The notes: generated by a model from the letters alone, not told the origin. A stretch of DNA of 64,000 nt from Ravibacter sp037191015 (GCA_037191015.1 JBBCKD010000015.1:1-64000), one strand, 5' to 3'; shown: positions 43,981-52,503, counted from the first letter of the stretch. A program made the numbers and translations.

Positions 43981-44577
43981 GTGCAGTTCTGGTTGAAATA
44001 CATCGATTTGAAATTTTTAAAGCAGTTTTCGAATGAGACTTCTGACGAAGCAGCCTTGATCAGGGCCTATCGCCTGTCGGGAGACCTCAATGTACTGGGC
44101 CGGATTTACCAACCTTATATGGAACAGCTTTTCCTGGTCTGTTACAAGTATTTCCGGGTAGAAGAGGACGCGCGTGACGCGGTGATGGAGCTGTTTGAAA
44201 AGCTGGGCCGCGAGCTGAAGGTACACGAGCCGGTTCATTTCCGGGCATGGCTGCATTCGGTAGCCCGCAATTATTGTTTGATGAAGCTCAGGCAGAATGG
44301 AACCGCCGGAAATGCGGTTCATCCCGGGGTAACGGAACGCTATGAGGCGGAAGAGGAGACTTTTTCCGTTTCAGATGCGCAGCTCGATCGGCTGACTTCC
44401 TGTATCGGACAACTGCCGGACCGCCAGCGACGGGCCGTAGAGCTGTTTTATCTGGAAGAAATGTGTTACAGGCAGATCGCCGATGTAACAGGATTTTCTA
44501 TACAGCGGATAAAAAGCTATCTGCAAAACGGGAAACGAAACTTGAAAAATTGCCTGGAGAGAGATGGAAGAGCATAG
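43981..44577 (+). CDS. ECF-like sigma-70 family RNA polymerase sigma factor
   Basis: 198 residues if read from GTG 43981; an internal TTG is also possible and no ATG precedes the conserved region. Region 2 is ALIRAYRLSGDLNVLGRIYQPYMEQLFLVCYKYF with DARDAVMELFEKL. Region 4 is LPDRQRRAVELFYLEEMCYRQIADVTGFSIQRIKSYLQNGKRNLK. The last 14 nt overlap the start of the anti-sigma-like membrane protein, the usual sign of a sigma/anti-sigma pair. The regulon is not apparent. Confidence 0.87.
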   Translation: MQFWLKYIDLKFLKQFSNETSDEAALIRAYRLSGDLNVLGRIYQPYMEQLFLVCYKYFRVEEDARDAVMELFEKLGRELKVHEPVHFRAWLHSVARNYCLMKLRQNGTAGNAVHPGVTERYEAEEETFSVSDAQLDRLTSCIGQLPDRQRRAVELFYLEEMCYRQIADVTGFSIQRIKSYLQNGKRNLKNCLERDGRA

Positions 44578-45499
44578 CCGCCGGTATGGATTAGCAGATT
44601 TTCGCAGGTATCATGACAACAGGATGACGCCTGAAGAACAGCATGTTTTTGAAAAGAGGATGCTGGAAGATCCTTTTTTGAGAGAGGCTTTCGAAGGCTT
44701 TGAAATGCTGCATAAAGATGGAATAGCGATTACTCCTGTCACCGGTAAACCGGGCAGTCTCCTTCCGGGAGTGGAGATTGCCCGTCCGTCCGGCTCGGGA
44801 AAACCCGTTTGGAAATACATGGTTGCCGCTGCAGTATTGCTTATTGCGGCATTCTTTTCATATCAGCGCTTCGGGGCAAAGACAGATAGCATGCAGCTCA
44901 AAGAGGCCTCTGCAATGAAACGCACACAGGCGACTGAAAAGCGCAGCGAACAATCGCAGACAGAAGACAGGAAGACGGCTGTAGTAATGATGCCGCCGGA
45001 AGGACCTGCAAAGCAAAATGTTATAAAACCGGTAGTACCGGTAATTTCGAAAAAAGGAGATACTTTTCCTGATACCGATATATTGCCGCCCGGCAGAGCA
45101 GCCGGCATAAACGGACCGGAAGCCAAAGCGGATACATGGCAATTGCCGGGAGAAGCAGCCCGGCTGGCGTTAGGTGGCTTTCGCGGCGGCGGGGAAGTAA
45201 TCGTTGTGAGTGATCATGCGCTCCGGGGTAAACCGGATTCCGCATCAGTGAGCGATATCGTCGTAATTGTGAGAGAAAAGCCGGCGGGAGATACCACAAA
45301 GCCCCGGAAATGGAGGCAGCCGGCTACGGAGCGAATGAGTTTCGAGGAATACCTGAAGCGTACCACCCGGAATACGCTGAAGTATGGGGAATTCATTGAA
45401 ATTAAAATCCTTAGGAATGGCAGGCTCGAGGATCTTACGCCTGAGGAGCAGGATAGCCTTCAAAAAGAGATGATGAAGAGAGGAGGAAGTAAAAATTGA
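44564..45499 (+). CDS. Single-pass membrane protein, probable anti-sigma factor
   Basis: 311 residues from ATG 44564. The N-terminal cytoplasmic part (1-80: DFRRYHDNRMTPEEQHVFEKRMLEDPFLREAFEGFE) resembles the helical sigma-binding domain of Bacteroidota anti-sigma proteins. One helix follows (about 84-102, YMVAAAVLLIAAFFSYQRF), then a long, low-complexity periplasmic part rich in Lys, Glu, Pro and Gly, and a basic-acidic tail (RLEDLTPEEQDSLQKEMMKRG). It overlaps the sigma gene by 14 nt. No zinc motif is seen. Function is inferred from layout. Confidence 0.75.
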   Translation: MEEHSRRYGLADFRRYHDNRMTPEEQHVFEKRMLEDPFLREAFEGFEMLHKDGIAITPVTGKPGSLLPGVEIARPSGSGKPVWKYMVAAAVLLIAAFFSYQRFGAKTDSMQLKEASAMKRTQATEKRSEQSQTEDRKTAVVMMPPEGPAKQNVIKPVVPVISKKGDTFPDTDILPPGRAAGINGPEAKADTWQLPGEAARLALGGFRGGGEVIVVSDHALRGKPDSASVSDIVVIVREKPAGDTTKPRKWRQPATERMSFEEYLKRTTRNTLKYGEFIEIKILRNGRLEDLTPEEQDSLQKEMMKRGGSKN

Positions 45500-45519
45500 A
45501 GACAGACCAAGCTATTTTT

Positions 45520-45551
45520 TTTGGGGCGGGATAAAAAAAATATTATCTTTG
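45520..45551 (+). promoter_or_regulatory. Consensus promoter ahead of a non-coding stretch
   Basis: TTTG at 45520-45523, a 20-bp spacer and TATCTTTG at 45544-45551 exactly fit the Bacteroidota promoter. No reading frame of note follows on this strand, so it probably drives a small RNA. Confidence 0.65.
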
Positions 45552-45556
45552 TTAGA

Positions 45557-45734
45557 ACTAATACTACATGAAATGTAGATGTTAGTGTTCTATAGCCCGA
45601 TTCTCCCTTATCTGTACGAAGAAGTTTCGAAACTCATTCATTAAAGAAGTGGGTTTTGCTGCTTTTTCGATATTTATCGCTCTAGAGATACCCCGTATAT
45701 TTCTGATTCATCTGGAAATGCGGGGTTTATCTTT
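45557..45734 (+). ncRNA. Candidate structured small RNA of about 178 nt
   Basis: Within the 341-bp gene-free stretch 45500-45840, a consensus promoter (45520-45551) is followed by a 5' hairpin (gaac...ctacat/atgtag...gttc, about 45556-45592) and a middle stem (actcattc/gaagtgggt, near 45635-45658). A GC-rich hairpin (ccccgta near 45691, tgcgggg to 45725) then runs into tttatcttt, a plausible intrinsic terminator. No coding frame fits. The size is near that of 6S RNA, but I do not see the 6S rod-like fold, so the identity is open. Confidence 0.45.
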
Positions 45735-45796
45735 AGAGTATGATAAATAGGGTAGCCCCGATGGGGCAAGACCCTGGCCGATGCTGGTTGCCCGCA

Positions 45797-45830
45797 ACAA
45801 AAAAGCACTTAACATTTCTGCTAAGTGCTT
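45797..45830 (-). terminator. Terminator of tRNA-Thr
   Basis: Inverted repeat aagcactta (45803-45811) and taagtgctt (45822-45830) with a 10-nt loop. On the minus strand it is followed by TTTTTTG. It lies 10 nt beyond the 3' end of the tRNA. Confidence 0.85.
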
Positions 45831-45840
45831 CATTTTCAAG

Positions 45841-45913
<73 letters not shown>

Positions 45914-45947
45914 TTCTATTTGTAACTTCGTTTCCGAAATCGTGGGG

Positions 45948-45978
45948 CAAATGTAGGGGGTTTGAGATTACAGCGCAA
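45948..45978 (-). promoter_or_regulatory. Promoter of tRNA-Thr
   Basis: On the minus strand, TTG (complement of 45976-45978), a 20-bp spacer and TACATTTG (complement of 45948-45955). It lies 34 bp upstream of the mature tRNA 5' end. Confidence 0.65.
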
Positions 45979-46050
45979 GATTTTGACGGAAAAAACTTAA
46001 AAAAACTTTCTGGTTTTAGTGTATCATTTTGAAATAAAGGCGCTTTTCAA

Positions 46051-46079
46051 CAAAAAAGCCGCATCACAGAGGATGCGGC
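46051..46079 (-). terminator. Terminator after the ferritin gene
   Basis: gccgcatc (46058-46065) and gatgcggc (46072-46079) form an 8-bp GC-rich stem. It is followed on the minus strand by TTTTTTG, 34 nt past the ferritin stop. Confidence 0.85.
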
Positions 46080-46113
46080 CGGGTTAACAATGAGGTGAAA
46101 GACCTCTGAGTAA

Positions 46114-46641
46114 TTATTCTGCGTCAGAATTCAACTTCCCGACGGCTTTGTCGATCTGGTAGCGACCTGTACCTTCTTCGCCTATGACGTCGAAAAGCTC
46201 AAGAGCCCTCCGGGCATTGTCTTCCTCTTCTACCTGCTCGTTGACAAACCACTGCAGGAAATTTTCGGTAGCATAATCTTCTTCTGCGCGGCTTGCCGTT
46301 ACGATCCGGTTGATAGATGTAGTTACGTTTATCTCGCTTTGCAGCGCTGTTTCGAAAACAGACCGGAAGGAAGGATACTCCTGGGGAACTTCGGAGATTG
46401 CAGGCGATATGGCAGTCCCCCCGACGGTCAAAAGATAGTTGAAGATCTTAAGCATATGCTGACGCTCTTCGTCTGACTGGCGCAAGAAATAAGCTGAGCT
46501 GTGTTTATAGCCGTTTCTGTCGCACCAGGAAGCCATTGCCAGGTATTTGGCAGAAGCCTCGGCTTCCATTTTAACCTGGTTATTAAGTAATATTTCTATC
46601 TGTTCTTTGAGTGATGTCCGTTGTCTGAGCAAATCTTTCAT
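46114..46641 (-). CDS. ftnA: Non-haem ferritin
   Basis: 175 residues from ATG 46639-46641, the usual ferritin length. A four-helix bundle is evident, with ferroxidase ligands in helix A (KMEAEASAKYLAMASW), helix B (DEERQHMLKIFNYL), and helices C and D (FETALQSEINVT; FLQWFVNEQVEEEDNARRAL). A cytosolic iron-storage 24-mer that oxidises Fe(II). Monocistronic: a TATCTTTG -7 element (complement of 46677-46684) lies 36 nt upstream, though the spacing to a -33 box is loose. The terminator at 46051-46079 closes the unit. No Fur-like box was recognised. Confidence 0.95.
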   Translation of the reverse strand: MKDLLRQRTSLKEQIEILLNNQVKMEAEASAKYLAMASWCDRNGYKHSSAYFLRQSDEERQHMLKIFNYLLTVGGTAISPAISEVPQEYPSFRSVFETALQSEINVTTSINRIVTASRAEEDYATENFLQWFVNEQVEEEDNARRALELFDVIGEEGTGRYQIDKAVGKLNSDAE

Positions 46642-46781
46642 GAGATATCTTTGTTTGTGGTACTAAACTTACAATGCAAAGATAAACCCGTTCTGCTTAA
46701 ACTGGTTCAATGAACGTCCGAATGAAATGAATTTGTAATAAGTCTAATAATGAGCTGGTTAGACCTATTTAATTGGAAGAT

Positions 46782-47150
46782 TTATAAATAAGAGGCCTGT
46801 GCAGGTCCCAGGAGTTTGTGAAGCATGGAATTCAGTTCGAGCGCAAAATAGGTGCCGTTGACGAGCTCTCTGAGCTGGATGATTTCGCAAAGCGTAAGCT
46901 TTTCCCGGAAGCTCACCATAGGGGCTTCGACAAAAAAATGATCGCTGTCGTCAGACAGATCAAAAAGCCTGCCCCTGATATCGATCTGGTTCAGGGATCT
47001 GCGGAGGCACTGAAACTGCTGGATTCTGAGGTTCAACTCAAAATTGTCAAATTTCAGTATAATCCTGTTGGTCACATCACATTGATAAGAAATACCCTTC
47101 GATGTCTGGAAGAGCTCTTCGGAAACAACTTTATGACAATCGCTCAACAT
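46782..47150 (-). CDS. Small conserved cytosolic protein, DUF6686-like
   Basis: 122 residues from ATG 47148-47150. The opposite strand also has an open frame of similar length, but this strand is preferred for two reasons. It has a good promoter just upstream (47181-47211). Its sequence also looks like a protein domain: GISYQCDVTNRIILKFDNFELNLRIQQFQCLRRSLNQID resembles DUF6686 and related small Bacteroidota proteins with a C-x-x-C-less beta-rich core and a helix. No signal peptide. Function unknown. Confidence 0.7.
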   Translation of the reverse strand: MLSDCHKVVSEELFQTSKGISYQCDVTNRIILKFDNFELNLRIQQFQCLRRSLNQIDIRGRLFDLSDDSDHFFVEAPMVSFREKLTLCEIIQLRELVNGTYFALELNSMLHKLLGPAQASYL

Positions 47151-47180
47151 TATTACTCGAACATGATTATTTTAGCGCTA

Positions 47181-47211
47181 CAAAGGTAAAATACAAAGCG
47201 GTATAGTGCAA
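47181..47211 (-). promoter_or_regulatory. Promoter of the DUF6686-like gene
   Basis: TTG (complement of 47209-47211), a 20-bp spacer and TACCTTTG (complement of 47181-47188). It lies 30 bp upstream of the start codon and supports the minus-strand gene. Confidence 0.6.
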
Positions 47212-47245
47212 GGTTATTTAAACTAAATATAATTAAATTTTCGCA

Positions 47246-48448
47246 ATGAGAATTTTTATACAAAAAAAAGCCCTCACAGGTTATTTGAGATTGTTTTCAG
47301 GAGTGGCGCTCATCAGTTTTTTCGGGCCGTCTCCTGCATCCGCACAGGATGAGCTATGCGTAGGCCGTTATTTTACGCCGGAGCAGGGAGCCGGGTTCCT
47401 GAAGGAAAATACGCCGGGGGATCTTGAGTCCTGGAAAGAAAGAAGAGAAGTCGTTTTAGCCAGGATCAGAGAAGGGATGGAGCTTGGCGAGCTTCCAGCC
47501 CGGCCTAAGTCGAAGGTGATCCGGCACAGTAAAAGGAAGTTTGATGGTTATACCGTTGAAAATGTGGCTTTTGAATCACTTCCAGGAATATATGTTACCG
47601 GGAATCTTTATGAGCCTGCCGTTAAAAAGAAGGGAAGACCTGCCGTCCTGGCTCCGCACGGGCATTGGGCGGCTCCTGATCCTGACGGCAGGTTTGTCGA
47701 TCAGAACCAGACAAGGGCCGCCATGCTGGCCCGGGCCGGAGCGGTAGTGCTGACGTACGACATGATCGGGCATGGCGATTCAAAACATTGCAACCACCGG
47801 GTACCCAAAGCGCTTAAGCTGCAAACCATCAACAGTATGCGGGCGCTCGATTTCCTGCTCGAACAGCCCGGGGTTGATAAGAACAGGGTGGCCATGAGTG
47901 GAGAATCGGGAGGAGGGACCCAGACTTTTATGCTGGCTGCGCTCGATGACCGGGTAAAAGTGACCGTTCCCTGCGTGATGGTATCGGCCTATTTCTTTGG
48001 CGGCTGCGTTTGCGAAAGCGGGATGCCCATTCACAAAAAAGGCAGCTACCAGACCACCAATGCCGAAATAGCGGCACTCACCGCCCCGCGCCCCATGATG
48101 ATGATCTCAATCGGCAATGATTGGACAAAGCATACACCTGAGTCGGAATACCCGTTCATGCAGCATATCTACGGGCTTTACGGTAAAAAGCAACTGGTAG
48201 GCAATGTGCACCTTGCGGACGAGCAGCATGATTTCGGACCGTCCAAACGCCATGCTATGTATAATTTTATGGCGGAGCACCTGGGTATAGATCTGAACAA
48301 ATTGAAGGGAAAGGACGGCAGGATCGACGAGAGCCGGATCACCGTTCTGCCGGAAGCAGAACTCCGGGTATTTACCGACAAGGTACCAAGACCTTCCAAC
48401 TACCTGGTAGGAGATGAGGCTGTGAATAAACTATTGAATGAAATCTAG
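47246..48448 (+). CDS. Secreted alpha/beta hydrolase, acetyl xylan esterase-like
   Basis: 400 residues from ATG 47246, with a signal peptide ending SPASAQ. The hydrolase core has the nucleophile Ser in MSGESGGGTQTF (about residue 218), an acid in MISIGNDWTKH, and the His in DEQHDFGPSKR, a complete triad. The wider pattern (APHGHWAAPDPDGRF, YDMIGHGDS, ALTAPRPMMM) matches the carbohydrate-ester group related to acetyl xylan and glucuronoyl esterases. It is convergent with the last gene of the SusC/D locus, 40 bp away, and probably removes ester groups from the same glycan (inference). Confidence 0.82.
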   Translation: MRIFIQKKALTGYLRLFSGVALISFFGPSPASAQDELCVGRYFTPEQGAGFLKENTPGDLESWKERREVVLARIREGMELGELPARPKSKVIRHSKRKFDGYTVENVAFESLPGIYVTGNLYEPAVKKKGRPAVLAPHGHWAAPDPDGRFVDQNQTRAAMLARAGAVVLTYDMIGHGDSKHCNHRVPKALKLQTINSMRALDFLLEQPGVDKNRVAMSGESGGGTQTFMLAALDDRVKVTVPCVMVSAYFFGGCVCESGMPIHKKGSYQTTNAEIAALTAPRPMMMISIGNDWTKHTPESEYPFMQHIYGLYGKKQLVGNVHLADEQHDFGPSKRHAMYNFMAEHLGIDLNKLKGKDGRIDESRITVLPEAELRVFTDKVPRPSNYLVGDEAVNKLLNEI

Positions 48449-48488
48449 TTGTTCATTATAACCATTTAACAGTGCGGCGATCCGTCAT

Positions 48489-49949
48489 TTAACCATTCCC
48501 CACTACTTGTATCCGGCTGCAATCCCGTTCCGACAACAGTTCATTGGAATTGGCTGCCTCCAGTTCCGGATACAGAAACCGGGCATTCTTTACGTCGTCC
48601 AGGACAAAGGCAGGCAGGAAGTTATCTTTGCCGACGGTAATATGCAGGTTGGAGAAAAAGAGGTTCCGGACATGCCGCACAAAGAATGCAGCTGCGGGTA
48701 ATTGTTTTCCAAACATCCTGGCAGTCGGGTAGCCGGGGTCATTTTCAGGTACTTCCAGTGTTGCAAATTCCTTCTTGCCCTGGTTTTCAACCCTGAGTGT
48801 GATGTTGTCCAGGTAGATGCCTTCGGCGTCGTGGCCTTTGATACCGGTGATGCTGGAAGCAATGGGAGAAGTTGTTGTCGCGATAACGTGACTGATCCGG
48901 ACGTTCCGGAGGGTTCCGACACCCGGCTCGGGAGAATCTGCCGACGGCTTGCGCCCGCGATTGCCCAGCCGGATAAAGATCGGGCAGCCTGTATCTTTGA
49001 CTGTAATATGGCTTATTGTCACCTGCTCCAGGATCCCTCCGTCTACCATTTCCACTGAAATGGCCGATTCCCCCAGTTCATAACCGTAATACTTTTTCTG
49101 AGGCTCGCAAGGGGTTACAGTGCAATTGGAGATGACGATATTCCGGAAACCGCCGATCGACTCCGTACCCAGCTTGATCGCGTTGCAGAAAGAACGGGCT
49201 ATACAATTGTTTATCACTACGTTCTCGCACACTTCGTAACCGGTGCTTTTAAGGCAAATGGCGTCGTCATCGCTGTCAATGATGCAGTCGCTGATCGTCA
49301 CGTCGCGGCAGCCGTTAATATCGATGCCGTCGTTGTTGTAATTACAGTGGTTGTATACCCTTATGCCCCTGATCTGTACATTTTCGCAGGCATAATAGTG
49401 CTGCATCCATGAACCGGAGCAGGTCAGGAAGATACCCTGTACCTTCACGTTTTTACATTTCCTGAAGTGAATGAGGTTGGGCCGGAATTTAGGCTGGTTG
49501 TCGCCCGTACGATGAAGAAAAGCGCCGCCCTGTCCATCGATAATGCCTTCGCCGTTTATAGAAATATCCTTCTGATCAAGCGAGTTGATCAGGCCGAACC
49601 TGCGTTTGCCACCCGCTGTCGGCGTATTCAATTCTTCCAGCAAATAGTCGTCTTCGTTGGTACTTCCGAGTATTTGGGCGCCTTTTGACAAATACAATTC
49701 CACGCCGTTTTTCAGAAGCAGCGCTCCTGTGAGGTACTTCCCGGGAGGGAAAAGTACCGTGCCGCCTCCCATTGCCGAGCAGGAATCGATCGCCTGTTGT
49801 ATGACTTTCGTGTTCAGGGTCTTCCCGTCAGGGACGCCGCCCCGCGAAAGAATATTGTAGTCTCTCGTCTCATCTGCGTGGCTTTGGATAGCGGAGATTC
49901 CCGCCAGGCCCAGCAGCGAGGATTTTATCAAATGACGTCTTTTGATCAT
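48489..49949 (-). CDS. GH28-like right-handed beta-helix glycosidase, secreted
   Basis: 486 residues from ATG 49947-49949 (MIKRRHLIKSSLLGLAGISA), with a Lys-Arg-Arg signal that may be Tat-type. The parallel beta-helix shows GH28 (polygalacturonase) features: the opening GVPDGKTLNTKVIQQAIDSC with GGGTVLFPPGKY, NDGIDINGC, and the double Asp in DSDDDAICLKS. The GHG motif of classical polygalacturonases is replaced by FCNAIKLGTES, so the substrate may be an unusual uronic-acid glycan rather than plain pectin. Distal gene of the SusC/D locus; 40 nt after the acyltransferase gene. Confidence 0.85.
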   Translation of the reverse strand: MIKRRHLIKSSLLGLAGISAIQSHADETRDYNILSRGGVPDGKTLNTKVIQQAIDSCSAMGGGTVLFPPGKYLTGALLLKNGVELYLSKGAQILGSTNEDDYLLEELNTPTAGGKRRFGLINSLDQKDISINGEGIIDGQGGAFLHRTGDNQPKFRPNLIHFRKCKNVKVQGIFLTCSGSWMQHYYACENVQIRGIRVYNHCNYNNDGIDINGCRDVTISDCIIDSDDDAICLKSTGYEVCENVVINNCIARSFCNAIKLGTESIGGFRNIVISNCTVTPCEPQKKYYGYELGESAISVEMVDGGILEQVTISHITVKDTGCPIFIRLGNRGRKPSADSPEPGVGTLRNVRISHVIATTTSPIASSITGIKGHDAEGIYLDNITLRVENQGKKEFATLEVPENDPGYPTARMFGKQLPAAAFFVRHVRNLFFSNLHITVGKDNFLPAFVLDDVKNARFLYPELEAANSNELLSERDCSRIQVVGNG

Positions 49950-49989
49950 GGTTGCAAAAGGATTGGAAATGTAAGCTGAGGCCAAGTGC

Positions 49990-51144
49990 TCAGATCTTAA
50001 AGAAGATCCGTTTCTTATACAGGAAATACATCAGCCACCAGACCAGGAGGAGCGCTCCGAGCGCGTTGAATACATCATGCCATTTCGGGTCGGTGAAGCT
50101 ATATAAGCCTTCAAACAACATTCTGGCCGTCTTTTTGAAATCAATGAAACGGTACACCATGTAAATTGCAATGGAATTCAGCCCGATTACTTCGAAGAAG
50201 AAGGTCCACCGCCGCCAACCCAGGATTTCTATGATATAGTAGAAGGCGGCCAGGAAAATAAAGGACATCCCGGCGGTCAGCAGGATAAAGGAGCTGGACC
50301 ACAGGTGCTTGTTGATAGGGAAGTGCATTCCCCAGATGAGGCCGATCGCGACGCACAGGGCGCCGCATGAGAGCAGCCAGACCACTTTTGCAGTCTCTTT
50401 AGGTTTGATTTCCCTTAGCTTTGAACCCGCGAAGGTGCCGAGAATGGTCAGGCACATGGCCGGGAACTGGGTAAGGATAGCGTTTTCATCGTAGATTCCC
50501 TGGAGAAGCTTGCCCGGCATGAATTTGCGGTCAAACCATCCGACCAGGTTTCCTTCGAGCGAGAGATCTCCGGGGCCGTATCCGGGTACGGGGATCAGGA
50601 ATAAAGCGGCGTAGTATAGGAGCAGGATACTTACTACCCCGCCAAATCGCTGGCGGGGAGTAAGATACAGGTAGAAAACGGCGCCGAAAAAGGTAGCGAT
50701 ACCGATGCGGGAAAGCACAGTTCCGAACCGTATATTGGAGGGGTGGAATACATCAGTCGGAATATTCTTGTCGAGGACACCCAGCAGGAATAAAATGACC
50801 ATCCTCTTAAAAACCTTTTTTAGCAGCGTCTTCCGGCTCATATTTTTCTGCAGGCCTGACTCAAGGGAGAAAACCAGCGATACTCCCGCGATAAACAGGA
50901 ACAGCGGAAATATGAAATCGTAAAACGTAAAGCCATTCCAGTCGGGATGGGTAAGCTGATCGGCTATGGCATCGACCCAGCTTAAGCCTGTCTTGCCTTT
51001 GAGACGGATAATAAAGCTGCCGCCTCCGGCGATAAGCAGCATGTCGAACCCACGAAGGGCATCGACTGAAAGTAATCTTTTGGGAGCTGCGGTCTGCGAC
51101 ATCAGATTAGGGTTAAAGTAGCTTTCATTGGTTATATCGGCCAT
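49990..51144 (-). CDS. HGSNAT/DUF5009-like membrane acyltransferase
   Basis: 384 residues from ATG 51142-51144. About ten membrane helices. Hallmarks: RLLSVDALRGFDMLLIAGGG at the start and LTHPDWNGFTFYDFIFPLFLFIAGVSL, matching the H-x-x-W-x-G-x-x-x-x-D-x-x-F-P segment with the acyl-accepting His of heparan-alpha-glucosaminide N-acetyltransferase. Members move acetyl groups from acetyl-CoA across the inner membrane onto sugars. It lies 4 nt beyond the ceramidase-like gene and so is translationally linked to a glycan-degradation operon. It may modify or de-block sugars entering the periplasm. Confidence 0.85.
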   Translation of the reverse strand: MADITNESYFNPNLMSQTAAPKRLLSVDALRGFDMLLIAGGGSFIIRLKGKTGLSWVDAIADQLTHPDWNGFTFYDFIFPLFLFIAGVSLVFSLESGLQKNMSRKTLLKKVFKRMVILFLLGVLDKNIPTDVFHPSNIRFGTVLSRIGIATFFGAVFYLYLTPRQRFGGVVSILLLYYAALFLIPVPGYGPGDLSLEGNLVGWFDRKFMPGKLLQGIYDENAILTQFPAMCLTILGTFAGSKLREIKPKETAKVVWLLSCGALCVAIGLIWGMHFPINKHLWSSSFILLTAGMSFIFLAAFYYIIEILGWRRWTFFFEVIGLNSIAIYMVYRFIDFKKTARMLFEGLYSFTDPKWHDVFNALGALLLVWWLMYFLYKKRIFFKI

Positions 51145-51148
51145 GCCG

Positions 51149-52444
51149 TCAGGGCTTGAGCATAGCGCCTTGCAGGTAATTCATGACGCTGTCGATCAGC
51201 GTTCTCTCTGCGCCCGGCGCACAGGGGGTTACGGTAACCTCATAACCTCCGTGGGGAATTTCGGCGTCGGTCATCAGGTATCCCAGCCAGCCATTGGTAT
51301 AACCATAGTAAAATGTATAGGGAAAGGGTGAACGCTCCCGTATTTCATTGGATATTTCACAGAAGATCTCCAGCGGAGCCGCCCATATGGCGATATCGGT
51401 GTTGATTTTCAGAAACCGTATCGGGATCCGGACCAGTTCCGCACCTGAGCTGCCGGTACTTTCATAACCTGACAGGTATTCCGGGAATTTGCCGAGACCT
51501 TCTCTTTTCGGTGTTTCCACTACGGTTCCACCGGCTCTGAGCTTTACCTCCGGGCTGGTCTTTGACATCTTTGCATTCGCTTCCAGGATACGGTTCCCCA
51601 GCAGGGCTTCAAATTCCTTCAGGCGATCCAGGTTGGTCTGCACCGTATAGATCGGTGCGATGTTGCCCGCAGCGCCGTTGATAAAGAGCATAATGGCGCC
51701 GGTTTTCTTTTCGACATATTCGGCGACCGTCCCGGGGGCATCGCCGTTGATAAGGGTGCACAGCTTGCCCATTACCGTACCGTGCATGGCGTAGTTGGCG
51801 ATAATGGTCATGGGCGATCCGTCTGCCTTATCGATACGAAGCATCCCGATGCGGCGGTCTACCGGAAGGTCGGGATTATACCCCAGGTTGGTACGGCCCT
51901 CTGCATTTCGCGCTCTTCTGTTGATATTGGCGTTGGAATGCCCCCACCCGGCGGAAAGGCGGGCCGGTTCGAGGTTTTTAACAGCCTGGGCAACGGCGTC
52001 CAGGAGCTTGCGCTCGGTATTGTCGGCATACGTTTTGTTATACTGATGGGTGCTGCGCTCGGGCAGGTAAACCTGTCCGAACCCCGGAGGCCCCAGCTCC
52101 GGCGCCGAATGCGTATGTGTCATCGACCACCAGAAATTTTCGGGCCGGATACCCTGCTCTTTCTGAAGCATGTCCGCTACCTTTTCGTATTCGGAGGGTG
52201 ATATCGAGCAGATATCGGAAGACACAAGCACAAACCGGGTTTTGCCGTCATCAAGCACGACGACGCGGTGATAAATGCGGTCGTGGATGCCGGTCGATTT
52301 CCTCGCTTCATAGCCCCTGAGCTGCTGGGGGGTATCGGGGGTAATATCGTTTTTGATGACAGCAGCTCTGAAAACCTGGGCATGAAGTCCCCTGCCCGCT
52401 ATTAAAAGGATGACTGCAAACAGGTATCTGAAGATTGATTTCAT
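51149..52444 (-). CDS. Neutral-ceramidase-fold secreted hydrolase lacking the usual nucleophile Ser
   Basis: 431 residues from ATG 52442-52444, with a signal peptide (ending GRGLHAQ); the frame upstream is open but has no family similarity. The neutral/alkaline ceramidase N-terminal domain is clear: FRAAVIKNDITP, zinc His in SMTHTHSAPELGPP, second zinc His in NYAMHGTVMG, Glu in APLEIFCEI, and the late Tyr/Asp region WLGYLMTDAE. In ceramidases the nucleophile Ser sits in GNLSPN or GDVSPN; here the segment reads GAAGNIAPI, with Ala. Zinc chemistry may persist, but classic ceramide hydrolysis is doubtful. A role on a glycan or ester in the SusC/D locus is inferred. Confidence 0.82.
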   Translation of the reverse strand: MKSIFRYLFAVILLIAGRGLHAQVFRAAVIKNDITPDTPQQLRGYEARKSTGIHDRIYHRVVVLDDGKTRFVLVSSDICSISPSEYEKVADMLQKEQGIRPENFWWSMTHTHSAPELGPPGFGQVYLPERSTHQYNKTYADNTERKLLDAVAQAVKNLEPARLSAGWGHSNANINRRARNAEGRTNLGYNPDLPVDRRIGMLRIDKADGSPMTIIANYAMHGTVMGKLCTLINGDAPGTVAEYVEKKTGAIMLFINGAAGNIAPIYTVQTNLDRLKEFEALLGNRILEANAKMSKTSPEVKLRAGGTVVETPKREGLGKFPEYLSGYESTGSSGAELVRIPIRFLKINTDIAIWAAPLEIFCEISNEIRERSPFPYTFYYGYTNGWLGYLMTDAEIPHGGYEVTVTPCAPGAERTLIDSVMNYLQGAMLKP

Positions 52445-52475
52445 TTGGTTTCTTTTGTTTGGGTTAGGGAAACGC

Positions 52476-52499
52476 AGAGACGCGCTGCAGCGCGTCTCT
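52476..52499. repeat. Perfect 24-bp palindrome between operon genes
   Basis: Self-complementary over 24 bp (agagacgcgc, tgca, gcgcgtctct). It lies between the PVC-type gene stop and the ceramidase-like gene start, 4 nt from the former. The gagacgcg/cgcgtctc type is a recurrent small dispersed repeat in several bacterial phyla; here it could also weaken or stabilise the downstream mRNA. Confidence 0.7.
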
Positions 52500-52503
52500 A
52501 CAG

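Noticed and set aside
46818..47189. 123-codon plus-strand frame overlapping the DUF6686-like gene
   Set aside because: The minus-strand frame has a promoter with correct spacing and more protein-like sequence; the plus frame has neither.
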